In this document: positions 1-5,385 of the stretch, one piece after another
How positions within the stretch are numbered: the stretch's first letter is position 1
Layout of the letters: each line of letters starts with the position of its first letter
Origin: Prevotellaceae bacterium
GTDB lineage: Bacteria > Bacteroidota > Bacteroidia > Bacteroidales > Bacteroidaceae
DNA: 5,385 bases
Reading direction: 5' to 3'
Assembly (NCBI GenBank): GCA_030536165.1
Contig: JAUNQM010000178.1
Span: forward strand, 1-5,385
Program-made: the position numbers and the translations under genes
Notes under the pieces: generated by a model
The model's database searches: none
What the model was told of the DNA's origin: nothing
The model's input: only the letters and a program-made list of their open reading frames with translations

Positions 1-120
1 CCCGAGTTAAACGGACGTGTGAAGAAGTGCATATTGACGAGTCGAGTCGCAGGTGGTGATGGATAGATGCTATAGATGTCATAGCCGCTATAGAATGTGA
101 TAGTTAGGAGCCTATAAAAC
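1..120. other. Left-edge stretch with no assignable gene
   Basis: This edge lies beyond the terminator and holds no complete gene. On the plus strand frame 1 is open from the edge to a TAG at 64-66 (22 codons to the stop, ending ILTSRVAGGDG), which could be the tail of a convergent gene. On the minus strand a frame containing VNMHFFTRPFNS is open to the edge, and so is another from an ATG at 82. None has a promoter, ribosome site or recognisable domain inside the window. Sequence to the left is needed to choose. Confidence 0.3.
63..98. repeat. Degenerate 9-bp tandem repeat (ATAG-led units)
   Basis: ATAG recurs at 63, 72, 81 and 90, exactly nine bases apart, and again at 101 after an 11-base step. 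The units read ATAGATGCT, ATAGATGTC, ATAGCCGCT and ATAGAATGT. The period is a multiple of three, and in one minus-strand frame it gives a Tyr every third residue (YSGYDIYSIYP). It may be a decayed minisatellite or a trace of a coding repeat; four units is too few to decide. Confidence 0.35.
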
Positions 121-122
121 GC

Positions 123-157
123 AAAAAGTGCAGCACGACAATATGCGTGCTGCACTT
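123..157 (-). terminator. Strong Rho-independent terminator after the M16 peptidase gene
   Basis: A perfect 12-bp inverted repeat, AAGTGCAGCACG at 126-137 and CGTGCTGCACTT at 146-157, encloses an 8-base loop. Read on the minus strand the stem ends in a run of five T (127-123), the classic intrinsic terminator layout. It lies about 70 bases beyond the peptidase stop codon, so it should end the minus-strand operon. On the plus strand the stem is followed by T-rich but interrupted sequence (TTAGTTGTTGTTTG), so weak bidirectional action is possible. Confidence 0.88.
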
Positions 158-225
158 AGTTGTTGTTTGTTGTTGGTTGTCGGTTTTAACCAATAACCTA
201 AAACCAAAAAACTAAAACCGTCAAA
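158..225 (-). other. Low-complexity 3' untranslated stretch after the peptidase gene
   Basis: The 68 bases between the peptidase stop codon and the terminator are strand-asymmetric: G/T-rich on the plus strand at 158-187, then A/C-rich at 188-225. They contain an 8-bp inverted repeat, CGGTTTTA at 181-188 with TAAAACCG at 213-220, plus the internal palindrome GGTTTTAACC at 182-191. In the RNA of the upstream genes this could fold into a loose hairpin ahead of the terminator. No reading frame is supported here. Confidence 0.4.
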
Positions 226-3045
226 CTACTTTAAGTCAGGCATCATGATTACCTCTATGTGAGCGTCGCCGCCGAGCATCACTTCCTTCACGTATGAAGC
301 TACGTTTGCTGGAGTCAGCGAGTTTACAATGCTCTTGTAGTTAGTGTCAGTGTCCATGCCGTTGAATACGTCGTCCTCAGCTACGTTGATCCAATAGCCA
401 TTGGTCTTCTGCTGGTTCTCGTAGTTCTTGAGCATGTATTCCTTAACCTTTGTCAGCATATCTGGGTCGATGTTCTTGCTGAGGTTTTCAGCGCCTTGAC
501 GCATGAGAAGCATCACGCTGTCTTCTTTCTCATACTTGAATGGACAAACGCCTACGAGCTGTGTGAGTTGGCGCAGACCGCCCTTCTGTGCACGTCCGAG
601 TGCCTGAGCAGAGTATGCTGCAGAAGCTTCTTCGCGTATTTCCTTTGTATATACCATGTCGAGAATCTGACCTGCTGCGTCGGCCTTAATCATTGACTCA
701 GGTGTAACCTCTGCCTTTGTGTTAAGCCAGAACATGTAGCTGTTAGCAGTTGGAGTCTCCATCTTCTTTTCGAAGCGGTTTACTATGTTGCCCTTTGCGT
801 AGCTTGTCACGTCCTTCCAGCTTGCGTCTGCCTTGTTCTTTGAAGGGAGAGATGCGATGTACTGGCAGATGAGGTCGCGTATGTTAGCCTCGTCGTAGTT
901 ACCTACGATGAAGAAACTGAAGTTAGCTGCGTTAGCGAAGTGGCTCTTTGCTATTTCGAGTGAGCGGTCGTAGTCAACCTTTTCTACGTCGCTTACATCA
1001 ACATTAGTGAAGCGAGGGTTGTGACTGTAGAGAGTAGCCTGAACTGAATCGCTGCAAACAGCAGATGGAGTGAGCGACTTATTCTTCAATGCAGTGATAT
1101 ACATAGTCTTTATGTTGTCGAAGGCCTTCTGGTCTTTCTGTGTGTCGGTCACCTTCTTATAGAGAAGCTGGAACATAGTCTCAATGTCCTTCGGAGTTGA
1201 ACTACCGCTGATGACATCGAAGTTGTTACCGATTTCGAGGCTTGCATTTGCCTGCTTTCCAGCCAATGCCTTCTGCAGTTCCTGACTGTCGAAGTTGCCG
1301 ATACCGCTTACGCTGAGTGTTCCGTCCATGAGCTTCATGTTAGAGAAGTCAGGGGCATCAATCTTAGCCTTACCACCCTTTGCCATACCTTCGAGCAATA
1401 CTTGGTCAGCCTTGAAGTCTGTCTGCTTGAGATATACAGTTGCACCATTTGAGAGAGTGAGCTTCTTGAAGCCATACTTGAAGTCGGTTTCCTTCTTAAT
1501 CTTACCAGCCTTTGGCATTTCAGACATGATAGGTTCGCTCTTAACATTGTCAACGTATGCAGTCAGTTCCTCTGCGCGTACGCTCTGGATAGCCTGGAGC
1601 AGCTTGTCGCGTTCAGGATAAACAGCGCCTTCCTTCTCCTGGTTGAAATTGATGACAACGAGGTTAGAGTCGGTTACGCTTACGAGTTCCTTAATCATCT
1701 GGTTGATGAGAATTACAGGAATCTGCGAAGCAGCCTGCTGTGCGAAATTATTTGTGAACTCCATTGATGGAATTGCATAGTTCTCAAGGAAGTTGTCGCG
1801 GCAATCATTACCCCAGCTGTCGTTGTGGCGCTTCTCGCGGTTGGTGTATTGCTTTTCGATGATTGACTGATATTCAGCCTGTGCACGTGCGTATTCTGTA
1901 GCAGTGAAACCAAACTTAGCTGCACGGAGAGCCTCGCGATAGATAGCTGCAGCAGCCTCGTAAATCTTGCCTTCCTTAGGCAGGGCAGCGAGTGTGAATG
2001 CGTCCTTAGTCTTTGAATAGATATACTGACCGTCGCTTCCTGATGCCTGGATGAATGGGCAGTCAGGGTTGAGCGCTGCCTCCTCGATACGAGCGTTGAG
2101 CATGTGTGAGATTACAAAGTCCATGTAAGACTTGAGAAGGTATGCCACTGTGCTGTTCTGTGATTCAGGAGTTGCTTCGTGCTTGAACAACATTTCAACG
2201 ATGCTATACTGCTGTTCCTTATCCTTTTCAATGATAACAATAGGCTCGGCATTGTCTGGCACTTGCTCTGCTACGACTGGAGCAGGGTTCTCAGGCATCT
2301 TGATGCCGCCAAACATTTCCTTTATCTTGTTTACTGTGTAGTCAACATCAACGTCACCTACAACGATGACAGCCTGGTTGTCTGGGCGATACCATTTCTG
2401 ATAATATGAGCGGAGTTCATCATATTTGAAGTTATCAACAACGCTCATCAGACCGATAGGGAAACGCTTTCCGTACTTGCTGCCTGGATAGAGAGTCTCA
2501 AGGCTACGCTCCAGCATACGGCTCTGTGCACCCATGCGAAGACGGTATTCCTCGTGGATGACACCACGCTCCTTGTCAATCTCTTCGCCTTCCAGCAACA
2601 GAGCATTTGCCCAGTCGTGGATGATGAGCAGACAAGAGTCGAGTGCCGACTGGCGTGTAGAAGGCACGTTGCAGATACGATATACAGTCTGGTCGATTGA
2701 AGTGTAAGCATTCAAGTCAGAGCCGAACTGCACACCGAGGCTTTCGCAATAGCGGATAACGCCGTTGCCAGGGAAGTTCTTTGTGCCATTGAAGCACATG
2801 TGCTCAAGGAAGTGAGCAAGACCGCGCTGCGATTCTTCTTCCTGAATAGAGCCGACCTTCTGTGCAATGTAGAAGTTCACACGCTTTTCTGGGTAAGCAT
2901 TCTTGCGGACGTAGTAAGTGAGTCCGTTGTCTAATTTACCTTTCTTTACATCTGGGTCCATTGGTATTTCAGGCACCTGAAAGCCCTGGGCCATTACCAT
3001 TACTGCCATAAGCAGCATTGGAATCAAAACTAATACTTTTTTCAT
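226..3045 (-). CDS. Secreted M16 family zinc metallopeptidase, single-chain (PqqL-like/insulinase superfamily)
   Basis: Exported zinc endopeptidase of the pitrilysin/insulinase superfamily, probably periplasmic and acting on peptides or small unfolded proteins. Residues 1-19 form a signal peptide (MKK, hydrophobic core, cleavage likely MA|QG); there is no lipobox Cys. The inverted zinc motif is HFLEH at 78-82 (His78, Glu81, His82), and Glu159 in ERGVIHEE lies 77 residues after His82, the spacing expected for the third ligand. The first M16 C-type domain begins near 205 (YYQKWYRPDN at 214-223, then VIVVGD). A second, non-catalytic half starts near 520 with an LSNG motif echoing LDNG at 38-41. 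Its last domain carries Arg804 and Tyr811, spaced like the substrate-binding Arg/Tyr pair of insulin-degrading enzyme. At 939 residues it is close to PqqL length and looks intact. The frame is open 21 codons further upstream to an ATG at 3108, but that start would bury the signal peptide, so ATG at 3045 is chosen. Stop is TAG. The physiological substrate cannot be told. Confidence 0.95.
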   Translation of the reverse strand: MKKVLVLIPMLLMAVMVMAQGFQVPEIPMDPDVKKGKLDNGLTYYVRKNAYPEKRVNFYIAQKVGSIQEEESQRGLAHFLEHMCFNGTKNFPGNGVIRYCESLGVQFGSDLNAYTSIDQTVYRICNVPSTRQSALDSCLLIIHDWANALLLEGEEIDKERGVIHEEYRLRMGAQSRMLERSLETLYPGSKYGKRFPIGLMSVVDNFKYDELRSYYQKWYRPDNQAVIVVGDVDVDYTVNKIKEMFGGIKMPENPAPVVAEQVPDNAEPIVIIEKDKEQQYSIVEMLFKHEATPESQNSTVAYLLKSYMDFVISHMLNARIEEAALNPDCPFIQASGSDGQYIYSKTKDAFTLAALPKEGKIYEAAAAIYREALRAAKFGFTATEYARAQAEYQSIIEKQYTNREKRHNDSWGNDCRDNFLENYAIPSMEFTNNFAQQAASQIPVILINQMIKELVSVTDSNLVVINFNQEKEGAVYPERDKLLQAIQSVRAEELTAYVDNVKSEPIMSEMPKAGKIKKETDFKYGFKKLTLSNGATVYLKQTDFKADQVLLEGMAKGGKAKIDAPDFSNMKLMDGTLSVSGIGNFDSQELQKALAGKQANASLEIGNNFDVISGSSTPKDIETMFQLLYKKVTDTQKDQKAFDNIKTMYITALKNKSLTPSAVCSDSVQATLYSHNPRFTNVDVSDVEKVDYDRSLEIAKSHFANAANFSFFIVGNYDEANIRDLICQYIASLPSKNKADASWKDVTSYAKGNIVNRFEKKMETPTANSYMFWLNTKAEVTPESMIKADAAGQILDMVYTKEIREEASAAYSAQALGRAQKGGLRQLTQLVGVCPFKYEKEDSVMLLMRQGAENLSKNIDPDMLTKVKEYMLKNYENQQKTNGYWINVAEDDVFNGMDTDTNYKSIVNSLTPANVASYVKEVMLGGDAHIEVIMMPDLK

Positions 3046-3100
3046 AATCTTTGTTGTTATAACGAGTTTTATCAATAATTCGAGGGTTCGATGTTGCGGT

Positions 3101-4297
3101 TTAGGCATTCAATTTATCAATCATTAGTTTCTTGTCGAATGGCTTGATGTTGTCAACAATCCATTCACGCATAGCCTTACCGTCGTCGGTCTCTTGCTTA
3201 TAGCTCATAAAGTCGAGTTCAATGCCGAGTGCATCTGCCACGCGGAGGGCAAAGATAGGCCATATCATACCAATATCACCGATGACAGGCAGACTGCCTT
3301 CGTGGCGTGCAAATGCCGACATCTCCATACGGAACGGAATCTTTGAGAGCTTAGTCTTTGGCAAGCCTTTGTTTATTGCTTCCTGAATCATTGCACTCTG
3401 TTTCTGCAGGTCTTGTGCCTTGCGCAGATTCTCGTCGAGGTCGAAACGGATAAGTGTCTTTTCGCGCAGACTGTAAGTAGGCTGTCCTTGCCACCATGAC
3501 CATATTCCGTGTCCGGTGTAAGTCTCGAATGGTCCGTCGTGAATTTCCTGTGTCAGTGCTACGGCTGACTCGATTATTACGTCAGACTGCTCCATCAGTT
3601 TTGCAATCCTGCGCGAACGCTCTGTGACAGAGATACTGTCACCGACTGAGAGGCCGACGTGTCCACCACCGATAAGCTGCGGAATAGTTACCAACACTGG
3701 TACACCCTTACGTGCTCCTGCACCCAACATGGTAAGTGGGTCGCAGCCCCAGCCTGCAATGGTCTCGAAAGGAAGTCCTGTCTGTCGGCAAAGAGAAAGA
3801 ATCTCTTCTGCCATTTTCTCTGTGCGGAGTCCCATTGGATAAGCCATGTTTCCAGCTGCCTTGATGATGACGTGGCCTTCTGCATCGTGACGCTTCGAGA
3901 GCAATTCACGGTCGAGGATAACCTCGTTGCAGAGTTCGTCTATCTGCTCTTCGGTGAGTTCAGTGAACTCGAACACGTATCCACGTGGCATCTTACTTTC
4001 AGGCAGACCGAACTGTGCTGCAGGGCACATCTTTACTTTGTCGAGCGTGCCGCCCATCTCGTGGCTGACTACAGCCGAACTTGTGGTGACACCATCAACT
4101 ATACCTTTATTTATAAGTTCAGCAATCAATGTCGTGACGCCTTCGTGAATGTTCGGACCACTACCTGTGACGATAGCAACCTTGCCTCCACGCTTCTTGG
4201 CTTCAACAACTTTTTCAATCGACCTGTCAAGCGTTTCGCGTGAGCGGTCGTCAAGTTCATTATAGAACTTATCTATTAGTTCGCGATTGATTTTCAT
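3101..4297 (-). CDS. Deoxyhypusine synthase-like conserved protein of unknown function
   Basis: A 398-residue soluble protein with no signal peptide or membrane segment. I see patchy but ordered resemblance to the deoxyhypusine synthase family (NAD-dependent Rossmann-like fold): GVTTLIAELINKGIVDGVTT at 53-72 resembles the family's GVRETIRFLVEHNMVDVLVTT stretch; AAGNMAYP at 147-154 resembles RIGNxLVPN; GVPVLVTIPQLIGGGHVG at 198-215 resembles the IPVFSPALTDGSLG region; and GDIGMIWPIFALRVADAL at 340-357 resembles the C-terminal DASLVFPLLVAETF. The segment expected to hold the catalytic Lys (EFDGSDSGARP..WGK in human enzyme) reads PFETYTGHGIW and then WWQG (256-271), apparently without that Lys. 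Bacteria have no eIF5A, so a true deoxyhypusine role is unlikely; related bacterial proteins act in polyamine metabolism, but nothing here proves that. It starts at ATG 4297 behind a Bacteroidetes-type -7 box and ends in TAA 55 bases before the peptidase gene, with which it is probably co-transcribed. The gene call is sure; the family call is moderate and made by eye. Confidence 0.9.
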   Translation of the reverse strand: MKINRELIDKFYNELDDRSRETLDRSIEKVVEAKKRGGKVAIVTGSGPNIHEGVTTLIAELINKGIVDGVTTSSAVVSHEMGGTLDKVKMCPAAQFGLPESKMPRGYVFEFTELTEEQIDELCNEVILDRELLSKRHDAEGHVIIKAAGNMAYPMGLRTEKMAEEILSLCRQTGLPFETIAGWGCDPLTMLGAGARKGVPVLVTIPQLIGGGHVGLSVGDSISVTERSRRIAKLMEQSDVIIESAVALTQEIHDGPFETYTGHGIWSWWQGQPTYSLREKTLIRFDLDENLRKAQDLQKQSAMIQEAINKGLPKTKLSKIPFRMEMSAFARHEGSLPVIGDIGMIWPIFALRVADALGIELDFMSYKQETDDGKAMREWIVDNIKPFDKKLMIDKLNA

Positions 4298-4323
4298 ACT
4301 TTTCGTATTTATAACTACGACTG

Positions 4324-4331
4324 CAAAGATA
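4324..4331 (-). promoter_or_regulatory. Bacteroidetes-type -7 promoter element (TATCTTTG) for the deoxyhypusine-synthase-like gene
   Basis: On the minus strand this octamer reads TATCTTTG, an exact fit to the TAnnTTTG -7 box used by the Bacteroidetes primary sigma factor. It ends 26 bases before the ATG at 4297, which would give a leader of about 20 bases. No clear TTTG-like -33 box sits at the usual spacing upstream; the corresponding bases lie in CACGATAACTG. The promoter may therefore be weak or need an activator. It probably drives both the deoxyhypusine-synthase-like gene and the downstream peptidase gene. Confidence 0.65.
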
Positions 4332-4398
4332 GCAATAAGTTGTCAGTTATCGTGATACTTATGCAACTTTTTTCGTAATCTTATGTTTTTTTTACTTA

Positions 4399-4415
4399 CG
4401 TCAATTCATTTGACG
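4399..4415. promoter_or_regulatory. Small palindrome CGTCAA-N5-TTGACG in the promoter gap
   Basis: A 6-bp perfect inverted repeat with a 5-base spacer sits about 70 bases upstream of the -7 box of the deoxyhypusine-synthase-like gene. It is not followed by a T run on either strand, so it does not look like a terminator. Its symmetry and position would suit a dimeric regulator's operator, but a match of this size can arise by chance. Confidence 0.25.
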
Positions 4416-4426
4416 CAGGATGCATT

Positions 4427-4444
4427 AAAAAAGTTTCACTTTTT
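4427..4444 (-). terminator. Possible weak AT-rich terminator after the zinc-ribbon gene
   Basis: On the minus strand AAAAAGT, a GAA loop and ACTTTTT form a 7-bp hairpin that ends in a T run, 35 bases past the zinc-ribbon stop codon. A second AT-only hairpin (GTTTTTT/AAAAAAC, about 4450-4466) lies just before it. Both stems have almost no G-C pairs, so termination would be weak; the call rests on location and the T tract only. Confidence 0.3.
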
Positions 4445-4478
4445 GCAAAGTTTTTTGAAAAAAACATAAAATCTTTCC

Positions 4479-4772
4479 TCAAGTCCAAAATTCCTCATCA
4501 TCGTCAGCCTTCATTTCGCCATTGCAGCGTGGGCACGTATGTCCATCCCAAAGATGAATGTCTGCGCTGCCGCAGTCAAGGCATAGACGATCCATTTCAC
4601 TACCAAACGACGGTGCCACACGAGCTATGGCACCGCCTACGGTTAGGTTTTGAATTGTGTGACAACTATTACAGACTACTGGCGTGATGTGCTGCCCGAA
4701 GAATCCCGTTCCTTCGTAGATGTCTGTGGCATATCCACACACGCTGCATCTGTATTTGCGCTTAGATGACAC
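4479..4772 (-). CDS. Small double zinc-ribbon protein
   Basis: A 97-residue protein of unknown function with four CxxC knuckles: C9-C12 (CSVC), C34-C37 (CNSC), C64-C67 (CLDC) and C80-C83 (CPRC). The natural reading is two four-cysteine zinc ribbons, the first (9-37) rubredoxin-like in spacing and the second (64-83) shorter. The tail is acidic (DDDEE, 90-94). There is no signal peptide or membrane segment, so it should be cytosolic. The start is GTG at 4772: an in-frame TGA lies just two codons upstream and the next in-frame Met is residue 60, which would lose the first ribbon. Only eight bases separate it from the transporter stop codon, so it is very likely in the same transcript and perhaps translationally coupled. 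Zinc or iron binding by the cysteines is inferred from their spacing. A nucleic-acid-binding, metal-sensing or assembly role cannot be distinguished from the sequence. Confidence 0.87.
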   Translation of the reverse strand: MSSKRKYRCSVCGYATDIYEGTGFFGQHITPVVCNSCHTIQNLTVGGAIARVAPSFGSEMDRLCLDCGSADIHLWDGHTCPRCNGEMKADDDEEFWT

Positions 4773-4780
4773 GTTTCAAA

Positions 4781-5385
4781 TTACTTTTTCTTGCAAGCTA
4801 TAATCAGGTAAGCAATGATGCAGATGTATGCTGCAATTGACAGCCATTGTGCTGCAGGAGTAGCGAGCCATTCGGCTGAAGCATAGTTTGCTCCACCAAA
4901 CTGCATGGCAGCACTTACCACACCCATGAGCGCACCACCTGCGATGAATCCGCTTGCAAGGAGCGTTCCTTTCTCGCTTCTCTTTGCTGCAGCTCCATCA
5001 TCTTCGCCAGCCTTCTTGCGGCTGACATACCAACTTACAGCACCACCTACAACGAGAGGCAGGTTGAGTTGGAGCGGGATAAACATACCGAGAGCAAAAG
5101 CCAACGGTGATATCTTGCAGTAGTTAAGTATGATTGCTATCACAGCACCTATGCCGTAGAGCAGCCACGGTGCTCCTTGTCCGCTCATCAGAGGTTCGAT
5201 GACAGCAGCCATAGCGCGTGCCTGTGGTGCAGCCATCACGTCGCTATTGTCTGGCGTAAAGCCGTAAGTCTTGTTGAGAATCATTATCACACCACCGACT
5301 GTTGCAGCACTGACGAGGATGCCGATGAACTTGTAAGTCTCCTGGTGTTTAGGGGTAGATCCGAGCCAATAGCCAATCTTGAGGT
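4781..5385 (-). CDS. OPT family oligopeptide transporter, C-terminal part (5' end beyond window)
   Basis: Integral inner-membrane transporter of the OPT family, which imports oligopeptides (in some members metal chelates), generally by proton coupling. Only the last 200 residues are present; the frame stays open to the right edge. The GTG at 5290 is not the start, because the 31 codons before it continue the family pattern: LKIGYWLGSTPKHQ resembles the conserved LKTGYLLGATPRKQQ segment, followed by a membrane helix. Further family marks are AAPQARAMAAVI, the PWLLYGIGAVIAIILNY helix, and the segment with LAFALGMFIPL followed by LPLVVGGAVSWYV. A charged loop (SRKKAGEDDGAAAKRSEKG) precedes two last helices, and the protein ends ACKKK. 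About five membrane segments fall in the visible part. Stop is TAA, eight bases before the zinc-ribbon gene, implying an operon. Full-length members are usually some 600 residues or more, so roughly the last third is seen. Substrate unknown. Confidence 0.93.
   Translation of the reverse strand, partial: LKIGYWLGSTPKHQETYKFIGILVSAATVGGVIMILNKTYGFTPDNSDVMAAPQARAMAAVIEPLMSGQGAPWLLYGIGAVIAIILNYCKISPLAFALGMFIPLQLNLPLVVGGAVSWYVSRKKAGEDDGAAAKRSEKGTLLASGFIAGGALMGVVSAAMQFGGANYASAEWLATPAAQWLSIAAYICIIAYLIIACKKK

Noticed and set aside
226..3045. A role in iron piracy as described for the PqqL/FusC type of M16 proteases
   Set aside because: That role goes with TonB-dependent receptor genes nearby; none is seen in this window, so substrate and pathway are left open.
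3046..3108. Upstream extension of the M16 peptidase by 21 residues to an ATG at 3108
   Set aside because: It would place a typical MKK signal peptide in the middle of the protein and overlap the preceding stop codon; the stretch resembles an untranslated leader.
3659..4243. A 194-codon plus-strand open frame opposite the deoxyhypusine-synthase-like gene
   Set aside because: It lies wholly antisense to a well-supported gene, shows no recognisable domain and has no promoter or ribosome site; its length follows from the codon bias of the opposite strand.
4399..4415. The CGTCAA/TTGACG palindrome as a terminator
   Set aside because: The stem is only six pairs and no T run follows it on either strand.
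4781..5290. A complete 169-residue membrane protein starting at GTG 5290
   Set aside because: The frame is open upstream to the window edge and those 31 codons match the OPT family pattern, so this GTG is internal.

Overview
The window looks like a chromosomal segment of a Bacteroidales bacterium (Prevotella/Bacteroides type). Three observations point there: a TAnnTTTG-type -7 box (TATCTTTG), a secreted protein whose signal peptide ends in Ala-Gln, and A-rich leaders instead of clear Shine-Dalgarno sites. The assignment is inferred from these traits, not from a database match. All four supported genes lie on the minus strand, so transcription runs from high to low coordinates.

In transcription order: (1) the C-terminal 200 residues of an OPT-family oligopeptide transporter, whose N-terminus lies beyond the right edge (4781-5385); (2) eight bases later, a 97-residue double zinc-ribbon protein with a GTG start (4479-4772); (3) a 181-base AT-rich gap with weak hairpins, a small palindrome and a good -7 promoter element; (4) a 398-residue cytosolic protein that resembles deoxyhypusine synthase in fold but appears to lack its catalytic lysine (3101-4297); (5) after a 55-base gap without promoter or terminator, a 939-residue exported M16 zinc metallopeptidase of the single-chain PqqL-like type (226-3045); (6) a low-complexity 3' untranslated stretch and a strong intrinsic terminator (about 123-157). 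The first 120 bases hold no gene that can be assigned.

There appear to be two transcription units. One is transporter plus zinc ribbon, the other is the deoxyhypusine-synthase-like gene plus peptidase. A theme of peptide uptake and peptide breakdown links the OPT transporter and the M16 peptidase, but the sequence does not prove a functional connection. The least explained gene is the deoxyhypusine-synthase-like one, because bacteria lack the eIF5A substrate of that enzyme. No mobile element, CRISPR array, rRNA or tRNA was seen.
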